A stretch of DNA of 64,000 nucleotides from Puffinus mauretanicus (taxonomy: Eukaryota; Chordata; Aves; Procellariiformes; Procellariidae), in contig JAJKFH010001480.1 in the NCBI GenBank assembly GCA_023333565.1, positions 124,001-188,000 of the forward strand, read 5' to 3'. Below the pieces are notes generated by a model. It saw only the letters and a program-made list of their open reading frames with translations, had not been told where the DNA came from and did not search any database. How positions within the stretch are numbered: the stretch's first letter is position 1; each line of letters starts with the position of its first letter. The translations under genes and the position numbers were made by a program. This document shows, in pieces, positions 36,701 to 51,700 of this stretch.

Positions 36701-39700
36701 ATAATGAATCAGTGCACAATGCTCTGGTGCACAATTATGTACACAGTTGCCATAATCAGCTATGCAAGTTAGGTATGCACACAGTGAAAGACCAGATCAG
36801 CATCTCTCTATTTATAAATACCTGAAATGCATGTGTACAATTTTGGAAACTGTGCACAGAAATCAGGTCCCAGCTATGTTTGCAGCAGAAATGGAAGCAT
36901 CAGGATTTCAGAAAATGTGACCATTAGTATTGCAGGAAAATAAATCCCATGTTTCAGTGTGGAGTACGTTACTTGTGTGTGACCATGGAGGAGCGTCCTC
37001 CTGTCTCAGGTACAAATTTCGTTCCACACTAAGACACAGCAGAGACCAAATTTCATTATTTCTAAATTAATATTTATGGGAAACAGAATGTACCTGCTAA
37101 CCTAATAGACTAATTGCTCACTATTGATCCTATATGGAAAAAAGTTAGTAACAGCAAACTGCACAGTTCTTGGATCAAAGGACAACAAACATCTGTGTGC
37201 CAGTTTAGCATGAAGGCTGTATGAAGAAAGACAGATTTCTAATCACAAACTGCAGCCAAAAGGAGTTTTAACAACAAAACAACATTCAGGGCTATAATTT
37301 ACTTCTGAATGCAGAGCAACATGCTGAATAATTTGATTAAATGTAGTTTTGGGGAGTTTATGTGAGGAATGTGGGTTGATTCTGACTAGTGCTATAATAT
37401 AAAATGGCAAAACTTAAGCCAGCTAGAATACATTTTTATGCTGTGTTCAGGGTTTTGTAAAGCCTTCAGGCGGCTGGCTAATGTTTAGCACAACTTTACA
37501 AATCTTCACTGGTGTCTGCTCAGCCATTTTATTTCCCTTCTGTCGTATGGCAGGACATGAAAGGTGTCTGAAAATATCATTATCAAACAGTGTTTGAGAA
37601 AAACAATAATTGTATGGCTAACATCTAGGTTATTCAGTTTGAGAGACAATTACAGAATCCTGGTACCTAATAAAAATGTTACATGTTATGGAAAAGTACT
37701 GACCTGCTCTGAAAAGTGCTCCAGCAGCATAATGCATGGCCAAGGCATGGACAAGTTGCCTGGCAGTGGTGAAGATGGGTCCTCGCTCAAACACAGAGAA
37801 AGAGAGAGGGGTGTGATCTGAGGCTATATACAGTTTCAACGAAGCATGAATACTGACAAGGAGATTAACAGGTTGTATTGTTAATTTTCTTAACTTCACT
37901 GGCTTGACTAAAGCTCTTGCATGCTCTCTCACTTGTTCAGGCACTACCAGGGTAGTATCTGAAGTATTCATGGATTGACAAACGGTTTTGTTTTCTGGAA
38001 GATATGTATCAAACAAAGTCTTAATGTAGTAAACAAAGGTGTCTTCCACATACAGCCTAGCTGGTTTGAGCTCAAAGTTGAGGTCATTCACGTGAAACAT
38101 GAAATTCTCTTCCTCGGAAAAAGCAATGCAGAGTTTTATAAAGCAGTTTTCCTTATAGCTTTCCAAATCTTTGTTACAAACAATGAGGTTGTTCACTCTG
38201 GACCACTGCACAGTCTCATTTTTCTCTCCTTGGCACAGCAGGACTGCAAAATGGAAATTGGATTTGCTGTACAACTGATTGTCCAGTTGCAAGTCTTCAC
38301 AATACACTTGGAGACTATGAAATTGTGGGAGGCCTTCCGTGGCGTCCCACTGGAACTCCTGCGACAGGGGTCTCAGGTAGCTCGTGGCTGGGGCCATGTG
38401 GAGGAAAACATTGTCTGCTGTGAGACGCAGAAGTTCAGATGACACTTTGTGGTTTGTAATATCATCAAAGGCAGCAAGACTTAACTGATTGATGAACATT
38501 TTCAGTGACAGGGTCTGCTCTTGACTTCTAGACAGGAGGGAAAAGAAGTTTCGTTACTTCATATATTTTGAGTTCACCTGGCATCTTGCTTTCTCAAAAA
38601 GCTATCAGAAGAGATGTTCTGTATGATACATGGGAAACTCATTGTGCAAGTCCCGATAATGTTAATGGGATCCGGCAGCCTTAATCACCACAGTGGGTAC
38701 CACCCAGGAGGTCTTCTAAGAAATGGGATATTACACATCTATGCCAGGTTTCTTTTCTTTCTTATCAATCAACAGGATAGTTTGGACAGGAACGTCTCTA
38801 TATACACAGTAATTCCCTATTGGATTTGCAACAGAGCCAGATATTAAAGCAGACAACAAATACAATTTTCTGATAATTCACGTACAGCCTCAGCTGTTAC
38901 AATATTTTCTGGGACCCACTACTGAAGGTTACTATTATGGATAATTCATTTCACATCACACGCAGCAAGTGCCCTCCAACGAAGCCACCACAGCATTTTT
39001 ACACCGCTGGCATTGAGGGCCTCCCCACCTCTGGTGTTAACTGCCCATTGCCAAGTTTAACTAGCAAGTGGGCTATTATGTACTGCTGATGACCAGTTTC
39101 TCGGGGATTAATACTTAATTACAGCGCAAATAAAAACAGTACAACAAATTCCACTCTACTTGTAACAGCATTGCTGGAGGCCAGGCATTCTGCATCTTGG
39201 AAATAGGTAGTGTTATAATTGCACTTGAATGGAGCTGAGGACCAGGTTGTGGTGTGTGGGGAAGTCTTCTAAAGAAGAGTGTTATAATCAAGTACAGTTA
39301 ATTACTGACCGTAAGACTATTTCTACAGCCCTTGCACATCAAGCTTCCTACCAATTTTAGTGGGAGCTTGTATGATTACGGATGGCAGGACTTAGCTAAA
39401 TGCATTTTAAACTGATGAACACATTCAAAATTAATTATGATGGAAAATGACTTTTTTTAATGAACAGCTCAGGACTTCTTTTTGTATCAGACATCTAGTG
39501 TTTACCCTAAAGTGACATGACTTCTGAAGGTAGATTGTCCTTTTTTAACTGTCTAATACAAAGCATAACATATGGTCTAAACACATGCCACAGAGCATGC
39601 AGCAGTATTAAACAAAACAAACAGTTAAGCCGAAGTTCGTAAGTCAGTTAACACTTAGAAAGCTGACTGACCTCTCAGCTCTGTTTGGCAATGATTTTCA

Positions 39701-42700
39701 TCATCTTTTATGTGCTTTATGTACCTGTTGAGGTTGATCTCGACAGGTCCCGCTCTTCCTTCTGGAGCCAAGGTTATGACTATTGTTCCACACTGATGGG
39801 CAATGTCCACATAAACATAGCCAAAGCCAGTTAAGAACACAATCTAGTGGAGAGAGTTAGAAACATATGGAATGCTACTGAAATTACTTTTTTTAACATC
39901 ATAATTTGAATTAATCCTATTAATGCCTTCTGGTTGAGATCTTTTACTCCAATCATGATACTATTCAGGAAAAACAGAAACAGATTTCAATACTTTGGAA
40001 AATAACAGCTCTGATACTTTAAGTATTTCAGTTGTACAGCAAGATAAAATTTGCACCTCATCCTTTAACTGTGTAACTGAATACACTTTAATAAGAAACT
40101 TCTTCTCCAGAAATAAGCAAGACGTGCTGGGGAAGGGGGAGGTTATATGAGAAAAGAATAAATAGGAAATTTTAACTTGTGATTTTGGATTAAGGAGAAA
40201 GGCATATTCCTGGAGCTCTGCAAAATCCCGCCTTCTCCTCTGGAAAAAAAACCCTAAATTAACATTATGTTGCTATGCCCTAGCTCAGAGATGGTTAGAT
40301 GAATGGCTGATAGCATGATGCAAAACACATGAAGACTAAAAAATAAGTAACATTTTGGATTCATGAAGACTTGCTTAACAACTCAGCACTGAACACATTT
40401 TTAAGCCATCTAAACTGGTTTGGTGAGAACACCTTCACAAGCAAGGTGTTTCCATAAAGAAATGGCAAAAGTCTATTGGAAAGCGTAAAATGTCTAAAAA
40501 GGCAGGAAAATGGGAACTTGACAACAGGTTTGTGTCTTGCTTACAGATGTGCAAACTTTCATTCTAAACAAGTTGTCCTTAGGAATAAATGTTCTACTTA
40601 AAAAAATGACGTATTGTTTTTGGAGCTTAATTCTGCAATATTTGCAGAATTATTCTGCAAGTTTTGTCTTTTTCCAGAATATAAAAGATAAAGGTCTTTT
40701 TATGTTTGGAAAACTCACAACAGTCCTTGTTAGAGCAAGCTGGCTTCTGTTTTCTTGTAGGGCTACTATCAACACAATGGTTTACTAGATTGTAATGACA
40801 GAAGCTATAATTTAAAGGAATGCAAACTCAAGGAATAACACAAAGATAATGGGCTAGCACAGGTAAAATAAACAGTTGTTTGTCTTGAAGAATCTTCACT
40901 GCTGTTAACAAGCCACCAGAAGGAAAAACACTTGGAAGTTTAGTAGGATCAGCAGTTAAACTGATTCTTGTTACACTATTTATAACAACCTTGTTATTAA
41001 ATTTCATTTATCGAATTATGTCTTATTCTTCTGAGAATTACATACAAGAGAATTTCTAACTTTGATAAGTCAGTTTTAATCCTTTGCTTATCTGAAAGAG
41101 GTTTGCAATCCTGCATGATGGAATTGGAGAAAAAAGGACATTTATTGAATTTTCAATACACTCTCATTATTCTAAAAACCCCTCATTGATCTTAAAGATT
41201 GGTCATTTTAATTCCAATTTCAGATGACTCTGCTGATAAAGATAGATACCTTAATTTTTGTAAATTAATAAAATTTTCTTTCTAATAGAATAAGAAGTAC
41301 CTATCTGTGACTAGGTAGCAAGAGTACAAATTACTTAAAATCCTCTAAATCCCAGTTATTTCACAATCTGAACCGAGTTGTATGTGAAGCTATTAGCACA
41401 TTCCTTATTTACTTATGTTTATAGTTTTCTAAAAGAAAGACTGACTGAGAAATCCTGAGGAAATTTTCTACATGTAAACCCTAAAACTTCAATAACAGAA
41501 GGCTACACTTTTTATTTGCAGGGTTCTTCAAGTAGACAATGATCCCCAAATGTTGTCTTAGCATCTAATTCCTTCTAGGAGCCAGATACTTATAAAGAAC
41601 CCTGGTCTGGCATAACATTAATGACTGAAATTTGAAACCTTGCATTGCCTGACTGGCTTGCTGAATGAAACTGAACTACTTGCTATATAACATAACACTC
41701 AATAATCAAGAGCATTTTGTGATTGGTCCCCAGGGAAAACATCTGAAACTAGTATTTCTTTCAAAGAGCCAAGCAGTTTATGTTGATTCCATGTAAACTA
41801 ATGACTTCAAAGATGGAAAAAATTCCCATCAAAAAGAATTACTCCAGTCAAGGAAGTTTTCATTTACCTCAAAACAGGAGAAAAATAACAGAAGAAAAAA
41901 AAAAGGGGGGTTTTGTTTTGTTTTAGAAAGACATACGTAGCTTCTGTGAAGACACAGTGATGATTTCTACAAGATGTAAAGATAAAAATCCTGTGGTAAT
42001 TAAGTTACCAAATAGAAGGATTTTCCTGGATCCTGTGGGATTCTTTGCTTATAGGGGCCAGAAATTTTTAGGACTGATTTTTCCAGGGAACACCAGGTTG
42101 ATTAAAAAGAAGTGAAAAAATTCAGCGCTAGAAAGCCTGTATTTTTGATCTAGCTATTTTAAAAAACAGCTAGTGAAGAAGGTAATCTGTATTCTAAAAC
42201 TTCCACACGAAGGGGCTTAGGAAGGGGAGCTCCGAAGACTTAAATGAAAAAACCCAAAACCAACAGAAAGGATATGCTTATTGCAGAGGAACAATATACT
42301 GTGCAGGTCAGGAAGACAACCCTTTATGCTGTGAACTAGGAAATAGCTTATAACAATTTACTTGTGTTCCTTGATTGTTGATGTCCACAAAATCACTCCA
42401 TTCATTTACTAATTCATCAGACGACATCACTTTCAGAAGAATGCTGGGCAACAAATCTCCTGTTTTGCAATCTGGATAGCTGGAGACTTGATGGTAAAGT
42501 TCATGATGAACTGAACATTCAGCCGGAATCTTTCTGCAATAAACTTCAAACTTTGGTGTATCTGAAATTTTATAAAATACACAAGATGAGGGCTTTCTAA
42601 AACCTGAGTTAAATCAAAACTCACCTATGCTTACACAAACGAGGAAGCTTCTGTCTAAAATATTACTAATAAATAAAAACATTACTTTTCTATTGGTTGG

Positions 42701-45700
42701 AATTTTATGTGCTTGGGTTTTTTTCCTTTTCTTTTTTATGTCATTAAATTTTACACAAATAACGTTCCACTGATCTTTACATTAACATCAGCATACTGTA
42801 ACTGAAATTTTGGCAATATGTTTTGTGTTACATTTGCAAATCTGATGAGATTTAAATGTTCCATGGGATTGAACTGATGTCAACAAAACTACACTGCCTA
42901 CTACTTTCCTACAGCCAAGTCTCCTTAACAGCCGGAACCAGGGAGACCCAAAAGCCTGGAGCCATGTAAGTTCATACTCCTGACCTCACGATTAGCTTTC
43001 AGGCTTCAGTATCTTCCAGAGTCTCTCACTTCAAGACAGACCTTTATGAGGGCATCAAGTTCTCATTGTAACCAAAACACAAACTGAACTCAACTTTGTA
43101 TTGAAGGTACAGTAAAATAATTTATACTACAACAGTGCACTGTTTCTAATTACTGCATACTACATACCTTTGAAGTTCTCTTTTACAAGCAACGGAACAG
43201 AGCATCTATTGTGGATAATTATACGGGGACTAGGATCTTCTGTAAGTGTTAGGTACGTCACGCCAAGATGCTCTTGATAAGTCAGTGCTATAGCTCTGAA
43301 ACAGAAGCAGATATACTTGATTATCATGTTTTGGATGAAATCTTTATGTATTTTTACTCTGGACAATTAAAAACATTCAAAACTAGCATCTGTAAGATTC
43401 TTTATGATCAAGTTCCAATTCTATAGATATTTATATACATTTAGGCAAGTATGTATCTCCACTGAGAATTATATTTAAACAGAAGAGCACGTGGAAATAG
43501 CACGAAAAACAACATTAAAGAAGAAATCACTTCATAGAGACTACTCATGAGTCAAATTGAGCATGTGTGTTTGCAAGATGAGACCCCTAGCCAGAAGAGA
43601 TTTATATTAAATTAAAAACATGAGATTGTAGGCCCAAATTTTCAACATAAATCTTTAAAATTTTCCAGAAGAATTTGCATGCATACTTCTCTGATACATA
43701 TTAGAGATATTTTTAACAAATACATAACTGACTGCTCCCCTGGAATGATCCACATTGCTATTGCCCTTTCAAATGTTAATGTTATGGATTATCACTAAAT
43801 AAATTTCCAAAAATGAAAATTAATTTAGTTCTACTCATTAGCTACATAAAATGTCTTCACACATAAACACAAATTCTTTTTTTTCTTGTGCAAATTTATT
43901 GGCTATTTCTAAAAAACTTAACTTCATGGTGATTTTAAAAATCCAAACAGTCTGAAAATTTGATTAGGAACATGAGATCATCTATGCCTGTCTCAGAATT
44001 GTAAGGAATCCTTTCCTTGTTCTTCGCATTTTAAAATCTTTTTAATCTGAAGTCTATGTGAGAATCTTTAGTATCCACAATGATACCTCTTAGACTCCGC
44101 AGAGGAACTGTATGAGGGTTTGAATGATATCAAGCACTGCAGGCAAGAGAAAGATCATATGGCTGGTAATATATACTGATGTAGCGTCTCTAATTTCAGC
44201 AGATTGTTTCTTGTTTATACAAGCATAAGCATGAATAGATTCAGATATCAGATCTGAGAATTAAAGCTGGGCATCTGACAAGTCATTGGACTGTTATTTT
44301 TAACTAGCTGGATGCATTTGTTTGTAAGTGGAATGCACATTTGGATATTTCAAGCTTTAAAACTTGGAAATCTTTCCTTGTTGTAGTCTCAAAATAGTTT
44401 CATCCCTTTTTTGCTTTTCCTGTTTATCCTCTTATTATTACTAAAATATATTTTTACCTTTTACAAACAAACCCTAAATTTTTGTATTGTATTATTTCAC
44501 ACTGTCCTTGAACTCTTAAATTGTTACCCTCAAATTAAAAAATACCATAATCTCGAATATAAACTTTTCACGCTCTTATTTTGTATGCATGTAAAAAAAT
44601 AGCAGCCCATACATTATAAAAATTGTACAACTTATACGTGGTCATAACATTAAACCATTTACAATAAAAGCATCAAAACCATCAGAAGGTGACAATTTTT
44701 AAATTAAAGTAAGACTTGCCTTTACATACGGGGAGCATGCGTTACTCTGACTTTTGCATTAATCTCTTATGGTTTGTTACTAGCTGAGGCTTTACAGCAA
44801 CAAGCAAAGTTTATTATTCATGACTGTTCAGCGTACAGTACCTGGTACAAAATCCACTTTCACTACAAACCCCCGTGGGCACCGTCACGCTCTGTCTAGG
44901 AAACTCCTGTTTAATGACAGCTGGTAGGCTCCACAGCTCACAACTCCCAGCGCAGCCGCCTGGACTGAAACTCAGCAGCATGCGTTTTTCAGTAAGAGGC
45001 GCCCCCGAAGTTAAGGGACTGGTGTCCGACATCAGGTCCCAGCAGGGCACAGCGCTCAGCGTCTCACTGGGTGGTGCCCCAGCTGGACTGACGCTGAACA
45101 CCGTACTGTCTGATGAGTGGAAGTCCTGGAAAGAGAAAAGATGGTGGTAGCACGACATGCTGGCTCCTAATAGGAAGTTTATTCATGTTGATCTTGCACA
45201 AAACAAGTAGCCTCAAGTAGCCAATTGACCACAACTAACTAAAAGTTGCACTAAGTCCATTGCATTAAAAGCTATTTGGCCAAATTCTGTCTTCAGGTGT
45301 ACTTACGCAGTTCACTAAGCACAGTTATCTACAGTCTACTCTCAGTTGCACAACGTAACTCTACCAAATGTTACATCACCGTAACATAACTGTGAGAAGA
45401 AAATCCACTTATAGATACAAAACTAAGAATGGATTTTAGCCTCAACATTCTTCCAATCCCCCATCCCGTAAGACTGCCACAAAATGCGCAATGCATAAAT
45501 GTAGATACTGATGTGAAGAAAACTAATGCAGAAAGAAAACAATATAGAAATAGGGAGCTTTAAAAATTTGTTTATCTGCCAACTCCTCTAGCAAGTTTGA
45601 CCCTGAGAAGTCTTTCCACATATTTTACTATAAATGTAATCTTCAATAAATATGTATAAATGGTTGATTAAAATATATTGACCATGCATACATTTTGGTT

Positions 45701-48700
45701 CCTGTAAGCTAGTCCTTAAATATACTGTGCGATTATTAGAAAACTGATATTCACGATTTGATGCAGTTTGCTGAAATACATAAACTTTGGGCACATCTCT
45801 AGTTCTGCAGCTTTGTTCAGATAACTGGAATCTTCCCAAAAGGATAACAAAAAGTTTTCAGCCTGCCAGGCCAATATACCTCTTTTACATGCAAACTCAG
45901 TAAAAATTCTGAGAACAATTTCAACAGCTACTACGGATTACGCTGCCTGTTTTACAGAAATGGCCATTAGCAGCTGAACAGATGGAGAACAGGCAGAACT
46001 AATTCTGCAATGTGCAAGAATCTCCTGCTTTGCACAGACTTCTGATCACAGTTAATTACTGGAGTTGAATTTACCCAGGATTCTGTATTTTAAATTAAAA
46101 TGATACAAAATACTTTATCATTATTATGTCTAAAGATTTCTGTTCAAGCTCTGCTATATGCAGTTGAGACCATACAAATCTAAACACTCAGGTACCGCAG
46201 ATGACAAACAAAAACAGTATCCACAGTGCTTTACCTCTTCTTCTGAGTGGGGTTTGGAAACAGAAAGCTGTGGCCTATAATAGATTTGATATGATGTATC
46301 ATTGATTATTGTTGTCTTATCTTCTATCTGTAGAATTTGTATCCCCTGTCGAACCATTGAAGAAATGCAGAATTGACACAACTGTAAAATAATAAAAACG
46401 ATGACGAGGTCACACAAAAACCACAAAAGGTATTGAAATGCAGTGACAGAACTGCCATTTTCTTTTTAACTGTGGAAATCCTGTCTATATTCATGCACTT
46501 CATAACTGGAGCCACATCACGTACTTTTGAAGTTGCATCTGTCAATGTTTTCCAAACAAAATTGAGAATTCATTAATTATTTTCCAGGAGATTATCTTGA
46601 TGAGTTGGGCAGAATGTTTTTGGTGATCTAATTCTTTAAATTATACTTCGTACCTTATTTATACTCTCATTATGTTTTACATATATTAACATAATTAGGG
46701 AGGAGCTTTCACACTGAGTACATTTGATTGGTTTCATCTGCTATATGACTTTGTTTTTAAATGATAAAGTTATAGATCATGATAATTTTCTTCTAACCTT
46801 TTGATGACCTGGAAAAGCACCAAGTTTTATTTCAGCTTCAACAAAACCTTCTTCGTCCAACGTTACTACTTCCCCATTATCGGCATCCTTCCATTTTGGG
46901 GAGGTCACATTATGAACCAGTTCAATTGCCACTGATTTGTGCACAGTATTAGTGTTTGCCCAGTATATTCCAACCTGAAAAGCTTCCTGCAAGTGAAAAA
47001 TGACCGATTATCACTTGTTGACAATTCGATACACTTCTGCTAGAGTTAAATGTAGTTTCCAGTATGAAGTCAATCTCATTTCCTCCCTTTCTCCCTCTGA
47101 TACTTTCTATGTGGTACAAGGACAGATAAAACCACAATGCAGCTATGGGACTGATCCTCACAGTGGAATCAAGACCATAGTCTACACTGAGACATGTTAA
47201 TAGGCAGACCTTTTGTTTACTAACAGACATACATGGGGGGAAAAAGATGGCAAAATAAACAGGAAGTATCAGATTGTCCAATTGGAATTGACAAGCTGCT
47301 GTGTCAAATTATTTTAAGTCTTTCAAAAATAAAGAATATTGGGGTTGTAATAAAAAAGCATGTGCATGGCCAAGCTAAGGTATGTGAGAAGATCCGTTAC
47401 ACAAAACTCTGAATTCAGGAAGGCAGGCATCCTAAAGAATCTTCCTTGTTTGTAATTCACCCTATCTCATTATCAAACCTTTCCTGGTAGCATACGAGCT
47501 ATGAAACAACTCAACCTAAAACACTCTCAAACCAAACATTCCTTCCAGGCTGCCAGCTTCACTACTGTGGTCAACACACTTCCCAAGTGACAGGCTGGCA
47601 CAGCAGGGTCCAAAGTCTATATTTGACCTTTATAGCAATTAACTTGTGCTGCTACATTATGCCCACGTTGTGGATTCATTGGCTGAATCAGGAGAAGGAG
47701 AGAAGGCTGCTGAATCAGATGGCATGCAGGTCTTCTTCCTACAGTGTCTTACAGACAATTTTTAACTATGCATCTTTAAGACATGTTGTTCTTCAAACAT
47801 TGCTATCAAGTATGTCGTGCTACCCACTCAGTGGCTCAGTCAGTGTGGCAAATTTCAATTGTTATTCCTACTCCTCATCGTATGACTAGCAGACACAGTG
47901 ATTGGAAAGTGGGAATCATCTGGATTAATAACCATTCTTCAGAATCAGAATGTTTAGCAGAACTGCGCCTGTTAACGTGAATGACAGTTACCTCGAAGTT
48001 GGGAGGTATAATTACTTTCCCAGTAGGTACTTGAAGAACAATCTTCTCTCCTTCAAACAGCCAGAGGTCCCACTTGGACTGATTGATAAGCAAAGCCCAG
48101 GGCAGGAGTTCTATCAGCAGAGTTTTAACACACGGTTTCCACGCCGACAACTTTACCCGCATTGGGCTATCCCATTGGGAGAGTTGCTCATTGCTGTTCA
48201 AAAACAAATAAACAAAAAGATAAAGTCAAAGGAATAATGAATTCAAGATTACAAATGATAAGCCGTCATTTTCAGAAATTTGCAAGGCTTTTCTGTTTTG
48301 AAATAGAAAAACAATCTCCTCTTACCTTATCATTCTGCAACATACTGAGATGCTGTCAGACAGATCTAGCTACATGTAGGCTATAAAGACATATTTTTAA
48401 CTGCATAAGCTCAACCTAAATTTGGTCAGTTAAAGAAACGCCTTAACAGAATTACCACTCTCCTTCAGAACTAAACCTGTGACATTTGTAGTCATAAAAT
48501 GACATTTCAATTTTTATTTTCAGCAACTCTTCCTACAGCAACTCCCTTGTTTCTGTACTGAAACAAACAGCTACTGAATAAACAACAGCCTCTAGAGCTA
48601 AAGTAGGTGCATTTTTTTCAGTTCCATTTTTTTAATCCTTGCTGATGCAATCTTTTCAGTGTAATCAAGGGCAGCTCCAAGGCTGACCTCAATTTTTTCC

Positions 48701-51700
48701 CACCTGCAACAGATTCTGCAGCTTACATAAGGGAATCATGTAATTACTGAAAACATATTCAATGTTGATCACATATAGTCTTCTTGAACATGATTTCAGT
48801 TTATTTTATATATAACATATATATATAATATAAATGTATATTCAATTTATTTTCAGTTTCTGCAACAACCATGAAAAAGGTTTAGCAAAGAATTACCTGT
48901 CTGAATCCTTCCTATTATATGGCCATGCAGGCTGGGGAGGATTAGCGGTGCCATAAAACTCAGACAGTATTTGGTTGACGTTGCCACCTGGATGGGATTT
49001 AGTCGCTATCTGTTTAATTAGCATCGTTGAGATAGGGACTGCACACTCTGATGGATCATCTTCCTCCCTGTCATTGAAAACAGATTCAGTCACTTACACA
49101 ACAAGATCAAGCACTAGCCACACTAACATTTTCTTTAATGAAGCCTTCCAAACGTACTCTGCAGTAGGAACACTCTCAAGGTAATCATGGATGAATCAAG
49201 TTACAGTGTCTAACAGGTTCCTGAGCATTAACTGACATGCATGAATTTGTTATGACAACGTAATGATCTTTGTGTCTGAGACCCTAGAAACTCTTCAGTA
49301 TTCTCAAAAAACATTTCAAGATCATTTAGGAATTTATTTTTCAAAACACAAAAACGTGGACTGCTTAAGCAAAGAAATGCCAACGTGCTTAGGATAGTTA
49401 TAACAAATTTAATATTTCCTATCATATCATTTCAGGCCACATATGCTTGTTTTATTGTATCTCCTCTGCCAATACCATACTCTTGCAAAAAATGCACCAG
49501 AAATTAAAGTTATGAAGATAAATTATTCCTTCTTTTCCATACAAATGTACTATTTTCAAGGAAAGCAAGTATTTTACCTGGCTTGAAATGTCAGGTGGTG
49601 CGTAAGATCAGGTTCTATATTTTGCAGTGCTTTCTCCTGTCCTTTCCCTGGAATCACTTGTGTTTCATTCAGTCCCAGACTTCTTTTCTCTAAGTGTATG
49701 ATAATTGGGTCTGGAAGATGGCTTCTTACAACGAAAAGAGGGCTGAAAACAATCTACAAAAAGAAAAGAATATATCAATTTAAGGATAATTTTATTCCAG
49801 TATTACAACTGTTGAAACAAGCTATTAATAAATCTTTAAAGTGGGTCATTCTGCCCTTAATTTATTATATGACATGTAAGGCATAAACATTTAGATTTCA
49901 GAGACATTAGATGTACTTACTAATCGTTGCTGCACATGAGAGTTGGGCTCTAAAGTCAAAATTGTGCACCACACATATGTAATTGAACTCTTTGAAGATG
50001 GTACCTGTATGCAGAGAGATCAGCAGCATTACACTAAAATTATTTCAGGATTATAATGTTCAACATTTCATCATATCAAATAGAAGTCTAAACGCAAAGT
50101 CCCCAGTTCTCTCAGACATTTTTTATGCTATATTCCATATACCTATTTCTAGTCATACCTGAATGACAGTGCTGTGTTCTGTATGTTTAGAACTTAGACA
50201 TACATCTCGGGACCAGTCTTCATCTCCTGTAGCTTTCACACTTAGCTCAGTGAGCTCATTGTCTTCTAGGACATATGAAGGCAACTTCTGCTTGGCTGCA
50301 AGGCAGTTGATGTGTTCTTTAACAACGGCCTGTCCATCCTGACTAATGTAATGCTGAACCACTTTCAGTTCAATACTTTCGGAAAGGTAACTACAGACTG
50401 TCTGTCTTCCACAGATTAGGATCTAAAACACACAAAAATATGCAGCTCATATATAAACAATTGTGAAAAAGAAAGATCAAAATTGAATTATAGAGTGAAA
50501 ACCTGTACAAGAATAATCTCCCTATTTTAGGTTTTCCCAAGCACTGCTGAAGGCACGGAATGGTAAAACATTATTTTTATTGGCCAAATGTATGTGCAAT
50601 TTCATAGCAACCTAGACATTAAAATGCTTGAAATACTGCTAAGGCTGTATCCGGGCTTGAAAGAAACATGTAACATATCCACTTTCGTTCCTACTGAACT
50701 CAGCAGTACCGCCCACGGCTGACATAGCTCTGGTTTGGATTTTAAGAGTACTGTGATGGTCTCTGAATGCTGAGCCCTTTCTGAGCAGACACAGTGATGT
50801 ACTTCTGACACCCCACATTCCCATCACAATCCAGCGATCCAGACCTTTCAGTATGTTTGCTGTTTTAAAGCTTATAATTCCATTAAATGTCTGTACCATA
50901 TTTCTGTATTTAAGTGCACCCACCTAGAAAATGACCAGATTAGACTCAGACTTGTTGCTCTCTATCATACATGAATTGTTTTATCATAGAACATATATTT
51001 GACTTTTTCTAAGCTATACCAAGGAACAGCATTGCACGTGTATTTCCCTGCTGCAACCATCTTCATTTGCTTTTCATTAATGAGGGTGCACGCCATAGCT
51101 ACAACCTACCAAGCATAATCTCAGCAGGGCTTTCAGTGACGCCAGGCACTGTTCTTGTCTGATCAGCTGTATTGCTGTTGCGCAACATAAGGCGCTCTGC
51201 CATATCCATGAGTTGAACGTGTTATGTCCACCACATGCTCTGGCTTCTGCCAATGCAGGCAGAATGACTGCAGTGTTATTACAGATCTCTTTACAAAGAT
51301 AGTATGTGAAAAGTTACTGCACAGCAGCCCATTTTCAAATGTTAATTTGGTCATTACTTCTTTCTCTTTTAACAATACAAAGGCCTGAATTACAACCCAC
51401 AATAGGATATGAACAATTTCTTAAAAAAAAAATAAACGCTGCTTCTCAAGAGCTTAAAACATGCAAGAGATTGCGTAACTTAGCACTGTCAGAACTTATA
51501 AACCACGCAAAGGGATGTTTACTGGAACATGTGAAATACGTGGTGGTAATTGAACTTTTAAATGCTAAAATCCATAGCAAAGTGAAAAAAGAGTTGTAAA
51601 AACTCCAAAAAATGCCCCCTGAAGACTGTTACACCTGGTTTTTTGCAGATCCCAGTAGGACAGAATAAATAATAAGGTGACTAATTTGTGAATAGGTAAC

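Larger units (their letters stand above)
33244..37703 (-). other. VPS13B: VPS13B intron (4.5 kb)
   Basis: It holds an LTR-like or promoter-like patch (33850-34120), moderately GC-rich stretches near 34590-34720 and 35090-35310 with a perfect X-box at 35103-35115, and otherwise AT-rich DNA without recognisable genes. Confidence 0.8.

Noticed and set aside
37975..38442. 155-codon open frame on the + strand
   Set aside because: It is the antisense shadow of the large VPS13B exon at 37704-38527.
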